NCBI GenBank assembly: GCA_905215155.1
Contig: CAJMPJ010000003.1
Span: 1 to 64,000, forward strand
Origin: an uncultured bacterium
Lineage (GTDB): Bacteria > Bacillota > Clostridia > Lachnospirales > Lachnospiraceae
Reading direction: 5' to 3'
Length of the DNA: 64,000 nt
Both the position numbers and the translations under genes were made by a program. Position 1 is the first letter of the stretch. Every line of letters starts with the position of its first letter. The notes under the pieces are model-generated. The model worked only from the letters and a program-made list of their open reading frames with translations, did no database searches and was not told the origin of the DNA. Of the stretch, positions 1 to 9,116 are shown in pieces.

Positions 1-50
1 AATACTATTATACACTATTTTTGACTATTTGCGCAATTTCCTATAAAGTA

Positions 51-97
51 AAAAATTCTCCAAACGGATTAATTTTATCTTAACCAGTTTGGAGAAT
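51..97 (-). terminator. Rho-independent terminator closing the 31-kb minus-strand operon
   Basis: An 11-bp perfect inverted repeat (55-65 and 87-97) with a 21-nt loop is followed, reading the minus strand, by a run of T residues (complement of the A tract at 51-55). It lies 15 bp beyond the stop codon of the MOSC-MogA gene. No equally clear terminator was seen between genes upstream of it as far as the AOR promoter. Confidence 0.85.
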
Positions 98-111
98 CAG
101 ATCCTCTTCCA

Positions 112-1041
112 TTACCTTGCACAATTAGATACCCTTCCGAGCAATACATTCAGACCGTGGGAAAACTGATCCCCAATGTATTCCATACTTTCTTTCACCG
201 CTTTGGGACTTCCCGGAAGATTTACAATCAATGTTTTTCCCCGTATCACACTGACTCCACGGCTGAGCATGCCCCGCTTTGTAATTGCCATGCTGTGCAT
301 TCTCATTGCCTCTGCGATTCCGGGAGCCATTCTTGTGGCTACCGCAAGCGTTGCCTCCGGTGTGCAGTCCCTTGGGGAAAATCCGGTTCCACCAGTCGTC
401 ACAATTAAATTCACTTCTCTTTTATCGGAAAGTCTGACCAGTTCTTCCTCGATCTGGCTTTGTTCATCGGGAAGAAGTAAGGATTCCACAACACGGTAAC
501 CGTTTTCCTCCAGGATCGCTTTTAACAGCGGTCCGCTTTTGTCTTCCCTTATACCGGAAAAACCGGAATCACTAAGGGTCACAATTGCAGCGGTAAATCT
601 GTCATCCCGATCTTCAAGCTTTATCATTTCATCTCCTACAGAAACAGTGCCTCCCTGGAGCACTTGTGCAAAGGTGCCTTCTGTGGGCATGATACACTGA
701 CCCATTTTGTAATAGATCTGGCAGGGAGAATGACACTGTTTTCCGTGCTGGGTCAGCTCAAGGATCACATCATTGCATTGAAATCTGGTTCCTATGGCTA
801 TGGAACGAAAATCAAATCCTTCCACAATGAGATTTTCTCCAAAGGCACCGGGAATCACATCCGCTCCCCCCCTTTGAAACGCTTCTATCTTTTCATATGA
901 CAGAAGACTTACCTGACGATGCCAGTTTCCTCCATGTGCATCTCCTACGATTCCATAATTTACGGCAAACTCCGCTGTTTTCACATTTGTTTTTTGGGTT
1001 CCCCGTTTTTCACTGACACACACTGCCTTTACAGTTCCCAT
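112..1041 (-). CDS. MOSC domain-MogA fusion, molybdopterin adenylyltransferase
   Basis: This 309-residue protein joins two pterin-cofactor modules. Residues 1-145 are a MOSC domain, with GAFGENL at 65-71 and the Cys-containing KQCHSPC at 101-107. Residues 149-309 are a MogA/MoaB-type domain, with DKSG near 167 and the TTGGTG...PRD signature at 205-215. MogA adenylates molybdopterin before metal insertion; MOSC domains bind sulfur or molybdopterin-type cofactors. The fusion is known in Clostridia and suggests cofactor maturation and sulfur handling by one cytoplasmic polypeptide. It is the last gene of the operon, 18 bp after moaC. The ATG start has GGGAG six bases upstream. Confidence 0.9.
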   Translation of the reverse strand: MGTVKAVCVSEKRGTQKTNVKTAEFAVNYGIVGDAHGGNWHRQVSLLSYEKIEAFQRGGADVIPGAFGENLIVEGFDFRSIAIGTRFQCNDVILELTQHGKQCHSPCQIYYKMGQCIMPTEGTFAQVLQGGTVSVGDEMIKLEDRDDRFTAAIVTLSDSGFSGIREDKSGPLLKAILEENGYRVVESLLLPDEQSQIEEELVRLSDKREVNLIVTTGGTGFSPRDCTPEATLAVATRMAPGIAEAMRMHSMAITKRGMLSRGVSVIRGKTLIVNLPGSPKAVKESMEYIGDQFSHGLNVLLGRVSNCAR

Positions 1042-1059
1042 ATCCTTCTCCCAATCCCC

Positions 1060-1554
1060 TTATCGTCTGTTTTTATGAAAGTAATCTCCACTTTTTCCAC
1101 CTGATTTATGTTCCAGATAAATGTCCTTGATTACCATCTCTTTATCCATTGCCTTACACATGTCATAAATGGTCAAAAGAGCGACGTTCACACCGGTCAG
1201 TGCCTCCATTTCCACTCCTGTTTTTCCGGTTATTTTTATGGTGCAGACTGCTTCGATCTCATGGTTTTCCTCATCCATATGGAACGCTACAGACGCTTTT
1301 GTAATCGCAAGAATGTGACACATGGGAATCAGTTCGGAGGTCTTTTTTGCACCCATGATTCCGGCCACTCGCGCGATTCCCAATACATCACCTTTTTCCA
1401 CGGTTCTGTTTTCAATTGCTTCATATACCGCTTTGTTGACCTTGATTCTTCCTTTTGCTACAGCCTCTCTCACGGTCTCTTTTTTATCTGTCACATCCAC
1501 CATAACTGCATTTCCATGGGGATCAAAATGAGTAAATTGATTCTCTTTTTTCAT
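1060..1554 (-). CDS. moaC: Cyclic pyranopterin monophosphate synthase MoaC
   Basis: MoaC converts the MoaA product (3',8-cyclo-7,8-dihydro-GTP) to cyclic pyranopterin monophosphate, the second step of molybdenum/tungsten cofactor synthesis. The protein opens with the family THFD...MVDV block, carries the long GVEMEALTGVNVALLTIYDM core and ends with the conserved KSGGKSG. Its length of 164 residues is normal. A GTG at 1578 overlaps the upstream moeA stop codon and would add eight residues. I prefer the ATG at 1554 because family members start just before THFD, although the best Shine-Dalgarno (GAAAGGA) is about 12 nt away. Confidence 0.93.
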   Translation of the reverse strand: MKKENQFTHFDPHGNAVMVDVTDKKETVREAVAKGRIKVNKAVYEAIENRTVEKGDVLGIARVAGIMGAKKTSELIPMCHILAITKASVAFHMDEENHEIEAVCTIKITGKTGVEMEALTGVNVALLTIYDMCKAMDKEMVIKDIYLEHKSGGKSGDYFHKNRR

Positions 1555-1574
1555 GTTTCTTTGGCATCCTTTCT

Positions 1575-3479
1575 TCACAAATACCAGATTTCTCCTGCCA
1601 GATCATATTGGTACCCTCCGATCTGGTCCATACGGCGGTGAAGCTCTTCACTTTTTAATACCCGGAGAAAGGAGCGCATCTGAGGGAGGTCTAAATACTT
1701 GACCGGGACTGCAAAATCATACTCTTCTTCTCCAAGAGGAAGAAACTCTAAATCCATCGCCTTTGCGGCTGCGAAAATTCCCATTGCGGCATCTGCGCTG
1801 TTACTGGCTACCAGAGCTGCTGCTGCCATGTGGGTAGATGCTTCCCTGTCATACCCTGCTATAAGGGAAGGGTCCAAATTTAAACGCTTTAACTGATAAT
1901 CAAACAGCACACGGGTCCCCGCTCCTCTTTGCCGGTTGACAAAACGGCATCCGGTCAGATCCTCTATGCCTTTAATATGAAACGGATTCCCCTTTTGTAC
2001 CATTAGTCCCTGAATGCGTTTCACTCCTTTTACGACCGCCATCGGCTCCTGGAATAAACGGGCTAAATACGGAAGATTATATACCCCTGATTCCTCATCA
2101 AGCAGATGAGTCGGGACCATATGAGCCTCCCCCCGCTTTAAGGCCATAAGTCCTCCCATGCTTCCCACATGGGTACTGGACATGTAAATCCCCGGATCAT
2201 TGCATGACATTAAGTCCCCGATGAGATCAAGAATAAGATCATGGCTTCCAATGGAAACCAGGGTATGCCGGATCTCTGACAGGCTTCTGTAGAGTTCCAC
2301 CGTTACGGTTTCCCCCGCTTCCACGCCTTCACTGTTTTGGTCGATGACACAAAAGCCATCTGCACGTACCAGGCTCATGGCCGCTCCTGCTCCTCTGGAA
2401 AGAGGAGATGCCACCAATCTTCCATCAACCTCACCCACCTTTACCCTTATGTATTCTTTGTGTTTTAAGGAAGAGACCAGGCGTTTTGACAGCACCGCCT
2501 TTTCCTTGTTGTTTTCATATCCATGCTCTCCCGTAAACATGGCCAGGATGGGTTTTACAAAATTCTCAAATCCGATGTAAGCCGATACCGGATATCCCGG
2601 AAGTCCGATCACCGGCTTCTCTTTTACCACTGCAAGTATGACCGGTTTTCCAGGTTTTATGGCAACTCCGTGAACGAGAACCTCTCCCAGTTCTCTTAAA
2701 ATATGAACCGTATAATCCTCGGTTCCGGCACTGGAACCGGCATTTATAAGGACCATATCGAAGTGGTCAACGGCATTTAAGACTGCTTCTTTGATCCTTT
2801 CATAATCATCTTCAATCGGTGAAAACCGATGGGCAGCTCCTCCATAGGAAACCACCATGGCTTCAAACATCCTTGAGTTGGATTCCAAAATATCCCCTTC
2901 TTTTGGCTCTGTTCCAGGTTCTATGATCTCCGTCCCTGTGGGAAAGATCGCTACCTTTGGCTGTTTCACCACTTTGATTCTTGTAATTCCACCGGAAAAA
3001 AGAACCCCGATGTCAATGGGGCGGATTTTGTGCATACCGGATAAAAGCATTTCCCCAGCTACAATATCCTCGCCCACAGGCCGGATATGCTGCCAGGGAG
3101 CCGCTGCTTCCAGGATCTTAACGGTGCCGTCGCCGCATTCTATCACATCCTCTGCCATAATAACGGCATCATAAGGATATTTTACAGGATCACCGGTATC
3201 CACAATTATGTAATCCTCCTGTTTTTTCAGTTCCAGAGGTTCCCTCTCTGAGGCCCCCTTTGTCCTTTCTGCAATTACGGCAATTCCATCCATGGCGGCA
3301 GCATTAAACATGGGAGAAGAACATACTGCAAAAACCGCCTCTTTCGTCATGCGTCCCAAGCTCTTCTCGGTGGAAATATCTTCGCATTCCATCTTAATCC
3401 GGCCTTTGAGTGCATTCTTATAAATAATGCGGGCCTCCTCCACCGGAGTATTGTTTAAATATAAATTCCTTTTTCCCAT
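1575..3479 (-). CDS. MoeA fused to a periplasmic-binding-protein-like domain
   Basis: Residues 1 to about 410 form a MoeA-type molybdopterin molybdenumtransferase, which inserts the oxyanion metal into adenylylated molybdopterin; the GLPGYPVSA and INAGSSAGTEDY blocks are visible. Residues from about 415 to 634 form a PBP-like domain of the kind found in LysR effector and ModA-like folds, without signal peptide, so it is cytoplasmic and may sense or present a ligand such as molybdate or tungstate. This architecture recurs in clostridial cofactor operons. It sits 24 bp downstream of a second, unfused moeA. Why two MoeA proteins are needed is not shown; one may be specialised for tungsten. Confidence 0.9.
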   Translation of the reverse strand: MGKRNLYLNNTPVEEARIIYKNALKGRIKMECEDISTEKSLGRMTKEAVFAVCSSPMFNAAAMDGIAVIAERTKGASEREPLELKKQEDYIIVDTGDPVKYPYDAVIMAEDVIECGDGTVKILEAAAPWQHIRPVGEDIVAGEMLLSGMHKIRPIDIGVLFSGGITRIKVVKQPKVAIFPTGTEIIEPGTEPKEGDILESNSRMFEAMVVSYGGAAHRFSPIEDDYERIKEAVLNAVDHFDMVLINAGSSAGTEDYTVHILRELGEVLVHGVAIKPGKPVILAVVKEKPVIGLPGYPVSAYIGFENFVKPILAMFTGEHGYENNKEKAVLSKRLVSSLKHKEYIRVKVGEVDGRLVASPLSRGAGAAMSLVRADGFCVIDQNSEGVEAGETVTVELYRSLSEIRHTLVSIGSHDLILDLIGDLMSCNDPGIYMSSTHVGSMGGLMALKRGEAHMVPTHLLDEESGVYNLPYLARLFQEPMAVVKGVKRIQGLMVQKGNPFHIKGIEDLTGCRFVNRQRGAGTRVLFDYQLKRLNLDPSLIAGYDREASTHMAAAALVASNSADAAMGIFAAAKAMDLEFLPLGEEEYDFAVPVKYLDLPQMRSFLRVLKSEELHRRMDQIGGYQYDLAGEIWYL

Positions 3480-3503
3480 AACCTTAGCCTTTCTACGGGA
3501 TTT

Positions 3504-4736
3504 CTATGACAGAAAAAACACTTCCACCTGCTGATCTTTTTTTACCCCTTCCTGGTTCTGTCCAATCATCAGGTAACCATCTGCCTTTGTGAAAGTCGTG
3601 ATAAGACCGGATTTCCCATACACAGGCTCTGCATAATACTCCTGCTCCTTTTTAAGGAGTCTTACCAACTGACAGGTAGCCCGGCCCGGCGCTCCGGCCA
3701 GATTGGCAGTCATACGGGCAAATAGAGATGGTCCTCCCTTCTGATGCGTCATATGCTTATAAAGCCATACAATCAAAAGCTCAAATACCAGCATGGCAGC
3801 TACCGGGTGTCCGGGCAGTCCCGCAGCCAGAGCAGCTCTTGACCGGTCATACCCAAATATGGAAGGCTTTCCCGGTTTTAAGGCAAGTCCGCGGACCAGA
3901 GTATTCCCATCTGTGACCTCATCAATAATCTGACTGGTGGCATCCTTTTTCCCTTTGGAACTTCCCCCAGATAAAATCACAAGATCACTCCTGTTCAAAG
4001 ACTGGACCACCGCTTCTTTTATGACTTCCCTGTCGTCTTTATATACCATGACATTCTGTACCTTCAGACCACATACTTCCGCCTGGGCTTTCAGTGCGTA
4101 GGAATTAATATCTCTTACCTCTCCGGGCAACGGCTGCACAAAAGGGGGGACAAGTTCGTCTCCGGTGGAAAGAAGGGTGATGGTCCATGGCTCATACACC
4201 ATTGCATCTAAAATCCCCAGGCTGGCCATAACTCCGATCTCCTGGGGACGGATGCGGGTGCCTTTTTTTATAACCAGTTCGCCGCGGCGGATATCCTCTC
4301 CCACAGCTACCACGTTTTTCCCATATGCCACCGGATCATAGACGGCCAGATGATGCTTATCAAACATTTCACAGTATTCTTCCATAACCACGGCATCCGC
4401 TCCCGCAGGGATCATGCCCCCTGTAGGCACATAGGCACAGGTCCCATTTTTTACGGAGCCGTGCGAAGGAACTCCCATGGATACCTCCTCCACAATTTCC
4501 AATAATACAGGAAGGTTTTCTGAAGCTCCCGTGGTATCCGCCGATTTCACCGCATATCCGTCCACCATGGAACGGCGAAAGGAGGGAACCGGTTCTTGTG
4601 CCAGAAGGTCCTCAGCCAGAACATATCCTAAGGATTTGTTTGACTCTACCCGGATTTTCTCAGGCTTTTTTTCCTGCATGGCATGAATCAATTTTTCTCT
4701 TGCTGATTCTATGGTATCAACCTTTAATAGCTCCAT
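3504..4736 (-). CDS. moeA: Molybdopterin molybdenumtransferase MoeA
   Basis: A standalone MoeA of 410 residues, the normal family length. Visible family blocks include the N-terminal SMVDGYAVKSADT, the VPTGGMIPAGADAVVMEE stretch and the C-terminal GLPGHPVAAMLVFELL. It catalyses metal insertion into molybdopterin-AMP in the cytoplasm. The start codon overlaps the 3' end of the tungstate transporter ATPase gene by 13 bp, so metal uptake and insertion are translationally coupled. With a TupABC transporter next door, the physiological metal is probably tungsten; this is inferred from context. Confidence 0.93.
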   Translation of the reverse strand: MELLKVDTIESAREKLIHAMQEKKPEKIRVESNKSLGYVLAEDLLAQEPVPSFRRSMVDGYAVKSADTTGASENLPVLLEIVEEVSMGVPSHGSVKNGTCAYVPTGGMIPAGADAVVMEEYCEMFDKHHLAVYDPVAYGKNVVAVGEDIRRGELVIKKGTRIRPQEIGVMASLGILDAMVYEPWTITLLSTGDELVPPFVQPLPGEVRDINSYALKAQAEVCGLKVQNVMVYKDDREVIKEAVVQSLNRSDLVILSGGSSKGKKDATSQIIDEVTDGNTLVRGLALKPGKPSIFGYDRSRAALAAGLPGHPVAAMLVFELLIVWLYKHMTHQKGGPSLFARMTANLAGAPGRATCQLVRLLKKEQEYYAEPVYGKSGLITTFTKADGYLMIGQNQEGVKKDQQVEVFFLS

Positions 4737-5392
4737 TGCGTTTCATACCCTTCCTTTATGAAGTATCCCATCTCTTTTGGTGTTCCTGAAAAAAGATGCC
4801 TTCCAGCTTCCATCAAATGTACCTCCTGGCAGAGACCGTCAATATGCGCAGGCTGGTGGCTTACAATCACCCAGGTGATAGGATTTTCTTTTTGGATTTC
4901 CATAATGATGGTTTGAAATGACCGTATGCTCTCTGCATCCATATTTGCCATGGTCTCATCAATAAACACCAGCTTGGGTTTAAAAATAAGCGCTCTGGCA
5001 AAGGAAAGCTTTTGGCGTTCTCCGCTGGAAAGGCTTGGGGCAAACTGCTGTTCCTTTCCGGCCAGACCGCACTGGTCCAGCCATTTTTCGATTTCTTCCT
5101 TTACCGGCATCTTCTTTCGGAGCTTTAAGGGGTAGATCAGGTTCTGGTAAACCGTATCATGAAGCATATAGGGCCTTTGGGTGGTAAAGGTAATATCCGT
5201 GCTCTTTAGGCCGCCATAATCAATGGTTCCCTGATCAGGTCTCATAAGGCCGGTAATGAGTTTTATCAGTGTGGATTTCCCGCTTCCGTTCTTGCCAATC
5301 AACCCATGGATCTTTTTTTCCTGAAGAAACAGCCTTTTTATATCCAGTTGAAAATTTTCGATTCTTTTTTCCAGTTTAATAATTTTCACCAT
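4724..5392 (-). CDS. tupC: Tungstate ABC transporter ATP-binding protein TupC
   Basis: This 222-residue cytoplasmic ATPase carries Walker A (GKNGSGKST near residue 37), the ABC signature LSSGERQKL and Walker B (LVFIDE). It powers the permease encoded immediately upstream (17-bp overlap) and lies between tupB and moeA. The sequence alone fits the Mod/Tup/sulfate ATPase group; the assignment to tungstate comes from the adjacent TupA with its TTTST motif. It has no C-terminal TOBE/MOP regulatory domain, unlike many ModC proteins, and matches the shorter Tup type. Confidence 0.88.
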   Translation of the reverse strand: MVKIIKLEKRIENFQLDIKRLFLQEKKIHGLIGKNGSGKSTLIKLITGLMRPDQGTIDYGGLKSTDITFTTQRPYMLHDTVYQNLIYPLKLRKKMPVKEEIEKWLDQCGLAGKEQQFAPSLSSGERQKLSFARALIFKPKLVFIDETMANMDAESIRSFQTIIMEIQKENPITWVIVSHQPAHIDGLCQEVHLMEAGRHLFSGTPKEMGYFIKEGYETQWSY

Positions 5393-6062
5393 TGTTTTCG
5401 TACCTTTTTAATGTATCCATAATCGTCTGTATGCAAAAGGAAAGGATCAGCAAAACGGCCCCAAGGGTAATGGCTTCGCTATAATCCCCTTTATTCCTCA
5501 TCAATGAGATGGCGGTGGTCATGGTTCTTGTTTTATATTGAATGTTCCCTCCCACGATCATAACGGCCCCTACTTCACTGATGGACCGTCCAAAGCCGGC
5601 TGCCAGTGTAAAACAGATATCCGGTTTCATTTCTCTTAGGAGAAGGAAAAAAGTCTGGCTCCGGCTGGCATTCATGCTGACCGCAAAGGTCCGAATCTCT
5701 GGGGCCGCTTTCTTTGCCGCCGTGCAGACTATACCGCTGACAATGGGAGTGATAATAAACAGCTGGGCAATGACCATGGCCGGAAAAGAAAACAACAGGG
5801 AAAGTCCGCCAAAAGGCCCTCTGCGCATGAGAAGAAGATAGACCAGAAGACCAACCACCACCGGCGGGAATCCCATAAGGGTCCGGTTTACCCGCAATAT
5901 AATTTTCTTTCCGCAAAAATCACTTTTTTCTAACAGAAGCCCCAGTGGAATCCCAAGCATTGCTGACAGAAGGGTTGATACAAGTCCCAGCCTTATGGTG
6001 AGCCATATGATATCCACGGTTTCCTGATTCAGGGTCAGATGGAAACTTGAAAGAAATACCAT
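5376..6062 (-). CDS. tupB: Tungstate ABC transporter permease TupB
   Basis: An integral membrane permease of 228 residues with about five hydrophobic segments and the EAA-type coupling loop FGRSISEVGAVMIVGGN near residue 170, which is very characteristic of TupB. It forms the membrane channel of the tungstate importer with TupA and TupC. Its 3' end overlaps tupC and its start is 12 bp from the tupA stop. Length and motif both match the family. Confidence 0.9.
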   Translation of the reverse strand: MVFLSSFHLTLNQETVDIIWLTIRLGLVSTLLSAMLGIPLGLLLEKSDFCGKKIILRVNRTLMGFPPVVVGLLVYLLLMRRGPFGGLSLLFSFPAMVIAQLFIITPIVSGIVCTAAKKAAPEIRTFAVSMNASRSQTFFLLLREMKPDICFTLAAGFGRSISEVGAVMIVGGNIQYKTRTMTTAISLMRNKGDYSEAITLGAVLLILSFCIQTIMDTLKRYENNGENY

Positions 6063-6074
6063 AAGCCGGCTCCT

Positions 6075-6980
6075 TTATTTATTGGCCTTTGCATTGGGAG
6101 TAAATAAGGACTGTCCGTATTCATCCATTCCAAAACTGCCGATCAGCTTTTGAGTGTCATCAGACAGAATCCAATCCACAAAAGCCTTGGCTCCTTCTGC
6201 ATTGATTTTTGGATTTAAGTCGGGATTTACTGCAATGACCCCATAATAGTTGAGAAGCTGGGTATCTTTTTCACAGATGATATCCAGGGAAGTTTTTTCT
6301 TTTGTTGTCAGCCAGGTTGCTCGGTCAGATAACGTATAGGCTCCCTTTTCATCTGCCATGAGAAGCGTGGCTCCCATTCCCTGACCGGAGCTGATATAAT
6401 TAGGATTGTCGCCGGGTGTAAGATTCATGGATTTCCATATGGAACGTTCTTTTGTATCGGTGCCCGAATCATCTCCTCTGGAAACAAAAGCGAATTGATT
6501 GTCAAAAATAGACTGAAATGTTGATTTTACATCCTCATTCTTTTTTATCTTTCCGGCGGGGCCTGCCACAACAAAATCATTATACATGACGTCGTAACGC
6601 TTCACTCCGTACCCTGCCTTCATATACTCCTCTTCTTTGGCCTTCGCATGAACTAAAAGTACATCCGCTTCTCCGTTTTCTCCCATCTTTAATGCTTCTC
6701 CGGTTCCCACAGCTACCGGTTCCACCTCCCAGCCTGTTTTCCTTGTAAAATCCGGGAGAATCACGTCTAAAAGTCCGGAGTCCTGGGTACTTGTGGTGGT
6801 AGCCAATATGATTTTACCTTTTACAGGTACGGACACAACGTCATCTTCTGCTGCAGCCGTTTCCTCCGACGTGGGCTGTGCCGTGGTTACCGAAGTCTTA
6901 AAAGTACTGCACCCCATTAATAAAGTACTAACTATCAGGCTTAATAGTATCATTCGTATATATTTCATCTCATGTTCCAT
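6075..6980 (-). CDS. tupA: Tungstate-binding lipoprotein TupA
   Basis: A 301-residue extracytoplasmic binding protein. The N-terminus is a lipoprotein signal peptide ending in the lipobox LLMGC (Cys 24), followed by an acidic, Ala/Thr-rich linker. The mature part begins with ATTTSTQDSGLLD, which contains the TTTST oxyanion-binding motif that marks TupA/WtpA-type tungstate binders. It delivers the oxyanion to TupBC. Two in-frame ATGs (6980 and 6968) are possible; AGGA about six bases upstream favours the first. The three tup genes lie between moaA and moeA, as expected if imported metal is used for the tungsten enzyme at the head of the operon. Confidence 0.92.
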   Translation of the reverse strand: MEHEMKYIRMILLSLIVSTLLMGCSTFKTSVTTAQPTSEETAAAEDDVVSVPVKGKIILATTTSTQDSGLLDVILPDFTRKTGWEVEPVAVGTGEALKMGENGEADVLLVHAKAKEEEYMKAGYGVKRYDVMYNDFVVAGPAGKIKKNEDVKSTFQSIFDNQFAFVSRGDDSGTDTKERSIWKSMNLTPGDNPNYISSGQGMGATLLMADEKGAYTLSDRATWLTTKEKTSLDIICEKDTQLLNYYGVIAVNPDLNPKINAEGAKAFVDWILSDDTQKLIGSFGMDEYGQSLFTPNAKANK

Positions 6981-7028
6981 CCTGTTTTATTATTTTGTTT
7001 TTGTTGCCGGTTTCAAAAACTTCTTTTC

Positions 7029-8009
7029 TCATCCCCCAATCTGTGACATATAATTCTGCTCACAGAACTCGGGATACGTTAGAGAATGAAAGCTGTGCCC
7101 GTCTGGTTTTTCATAGATGCCAAAAGCAATGGCCCGTTCCAAACTCGAATCGTCTGTTTCCCGTCTTAGGATGGATTTTAGATCCAAGCCTTTTTCATAT
7201 TGGAGACAGGTCTTTAAATGTCCATCGGCAGTCAGCCGTATCCGGTTACATTCCTTACAAAAATTATGGGACATGGCACTGATAAACCCGATAGAGCCAA
7301 GAAAGCCTGGTATGGAATAATATCGGGCCGGCCCGCTCCACTTTGACGGCGGAAGGGGAATTAACGCTCCGTAAGTATGGGTAATCAGGCAACGGAGCTC
7401 CTCTTCCTGCCGAAAGGAATGGCGCTTTCCTAATCCTATGGGCATCATTTCAATAAACCGGACACTCAATGGATTTTTCCTGGCTAGTCCCACCAAATCT
7501 GTGATTTCTTTTTCTGATGTATCTGTCATAGGTACACAGTTGATTTTCACCTTTAAGTCTTTGTATTGAACCGCTTCTTCAAGGGCAGCATACACCTGGG
7601 AAAAACAGTCTTTGCCTGTAATCTGCCGGTACCGGTCCTGAGCCATGGTATCAAGACTTATATTGATTCCATCTAATCCTGCCAGGCAAAGGCCGGATAA
7701 GTGATCCCTCAAAAACACTCCGTTGGTGGTCAGGGTGACACGCCCGATTCCTTCCAGCCTTTTGATTCCTCCCACCAGGGAAACAATATCGTCCCTGACC
7801 AGCGGCTCTCCTCCGGTAATCCTTACATGCTTCATTCCAAGCCGGGCAAAGCACCGGCAGAGTCTTATGATTTCCTCATCAGTCAACAGGTCACTCTTTG
7901 GAAGAAAAACGGCACCTTCTTCCGGCATACAGTATACGCAGCGGAGATTGCATCTGTCCGTCACGGAAATTCTGATGTAATTAATGTTTCTTTTGTATTG
8001 ATCTATCAT
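7029..8009 (-). CDS. moaA: GTP 3',8-cyclase MoaA (radical SAM)
   Basis: MoaA starts pterin cofactor synthesis by cyclising GTP. The N-terminal radical SAM motif (Cys 20, Cys 24, Cys 27 in CNLRCVYC) and the C-terminal second cluster motif (FCKECNRIRLT followed by LKTC) are both present, and the protein ends in the conserved Gly-Gly needed by the family. The 326-residue length is normal. It follows the acyltransferase gene by 11 bp, so it is clearly co-transcribed with the biosynthetic genes. moaD and moaE (molybdopterin synthase) are not in the window. Confidence 0.95.
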   Translation of the reverse strand: MIDQYKRNINYIRISVTDRCNLRCVYCMPEEGAVFLPKSDLLTDEEIIRLCRCFARLGMKHVRITGGEPLVRDDIVSLVGGIKRLEGIGRVTLTTNGVFLRDHLSGLCLAGLDGINISLDTMAQDRYRQITGKDCFSQVYAALEEAVQYKDLKVKINCVPMTDTSEKEITDLVGLARKNPLSVRFIEMMPIGLGKRHSFRQEEELRCLITHTYGALIPLPPSKWSGPARYYSIPGFLGSIGFISAMSHNFCKECNRIRLTADGHLKTCLQYEKGLDLKSILRRETDDSSLERAIAFGIYEKPDGHSFHSLTYPEFCEQNYMSQIGG

Positions 8010-8020
8010 TTTTTATCCTT

Positions 8021-8941
8021 TTAAGTAAGCGTTTTGCTTACGGTATCAAACGTATCAAACCGGCAGGTATCCTCAATGGATCTGGAAATTTTAGTCAATC
8101 CCTTTCCAAGGCTCACTTCGATAAAATTTTTGATCCCTGACCGTGATAAGAAAGCGATGGAATCCCCCCACTTCATGATGCTGTACATGTTTCGCACCAA
8201 TTCGTCCGAAAGGTCCCTGGATTTCCACCGGAGGCTCTGATCAATGCTGGATAGAAACGGAATGGGAGAATCAGCAACCTTGATTGTTTCTACGCTGACG
8301 GACAAATCCCGTTGGGGTCTATGATACAAAGGCGTATGAAATGCAAATTTGGAATCAATGGCATAAACATGAAGGGCACCTCTTTCTGCCGCAAGAAGGC
8401 AAACCTTCTGAACGGAATTTTCATATCCTGAAATCACAAAACAATAGGGGTTATTTTCGCAGGCAATAAACACTCTGCCCTCATTCCGGCTATCCTTTAT
8501 GATCCGGCCAAGCTCTTCCTTTTCAAACCCTATGATGGTTGCCATTCCTTCTCCTGCACTTTCTTTTTGGCTGATTTCATGAAGCAAAAAAGCTCCTGCC
8601 TCAAACGTGATGGCTTGACTGCAGGCCAGTGCCGTAATGAGTCCCATGCTGTAACCAAGGAAATAGTCCGGCACCACGCCCCGGGCGGCATACCATTGGT
8701 AGATGGCATAATCACAGGTGTAGATGGTCAGCCAGTTATAGAGATTGCTTTCTGTGTCCATGGCTGGTCCATAAAGATAGGAATTGATATCTATTTTATA
8801 CGTTTCTTTTAAGATGTCTGATAGCTGATGAATCCTACCTCTTTCCTTATCGGGAATCTTATGGATTACCTTCCGGTAATCCGCTCCGATTCCAGCAAAC
8901 ATCATTGCCAAATTGTGTTTGTTTTTAAGATTGCGTTCCAT
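8021..8941 (-). CDS. FabD-like acyltransferase lacking the malonyl-binding Arg
   Basis: A 306-residue standalone acyltransferase of the malonyl-CoA:ACP transacylase fold. The nucleophile elbow is GYSMG (Ser 98) instead of the common GHSxG, and the catalytic His sits in FAFHTPLY near residue 201. The helix after the Ser elbow is about five residues shorter than in FabD, and no Arg occurs between residue 98 and the MATIIG block (133-138), so the Arg that binds the malonyl carboxylate (R117 in E. coli FabD) is missing. It may load or edit a monocarboxylic acyl group instead of malonate; this is inference. It starts inside the 3' end of a small membrane protein gene. Confidence 0.82.
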   Translation of the reverse strand: MERNLKNKHNLAMMFAGIGADYRKVIHKIPDKERGRIHQLSDILKETYKIDINSYLYGPAMDTESNLYNWLTIYTCDYAIYQWYAARGVVPDYFLGYSMGLITALACSQAITFEAGAFLLHEISQKESAGEGMATIIGFEKEELGRIIKDSRNEGRVFIACENNPYCFVISGYENSVQKVCLLAAERGALHVYAIDSKFAFHTPLYHRPQRDLSVSVETIKVADSPIPFLSSIDQSLRWKSRDLSDELVRNMYSIMKWGDSIAFLSRSGIKNFIEVSLGKGLTKISRSIEDTCRFDTFDTVSKTLT

Positions 8942-9101
8942 AGCTGCCCCCTATATTCTTATGATTCCGTCTGGTTTTAAAATAGATTTTATTTGTCCGC
9001 CTGTCCCATATCAGCCAGCTGACAGAAGATAAAATTACAGCAGTGACACACAGCAATAACAGCTTCATCTTTTTATACAATCCCTCCACACTCCTCTCCA
9101 T
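8925..9101 (-). CDS. Small single-span membrane protein
   Basis: A 58-residue peptide starting with MERSVEGLYKKMK, with one hydrophobic segment of about 18 residues and a basic C-terminal tail rich in Arg, Lys and Asn. It fills the gap between the PIG-L gene and the acyltransferase gene and overlaps the latter by 17 bp. I chose the ATG at 9101, which has AAAGGA about 11 bases upstream; a TTG at 9110 is an alternative. I recognise no family. Its position and overlap argue that it is translated, but coding evidence is limited because of its size. Confidence 0.5.
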   Translation of the reverse strand: MERSVEGLYKKMKLLLLCVTAVILSSVSWLIWDRRTNKIYFKTRRNHKNIGGSYGTQS

Positions 9102-9116
9102 TCCAGTCAAGTTCCT

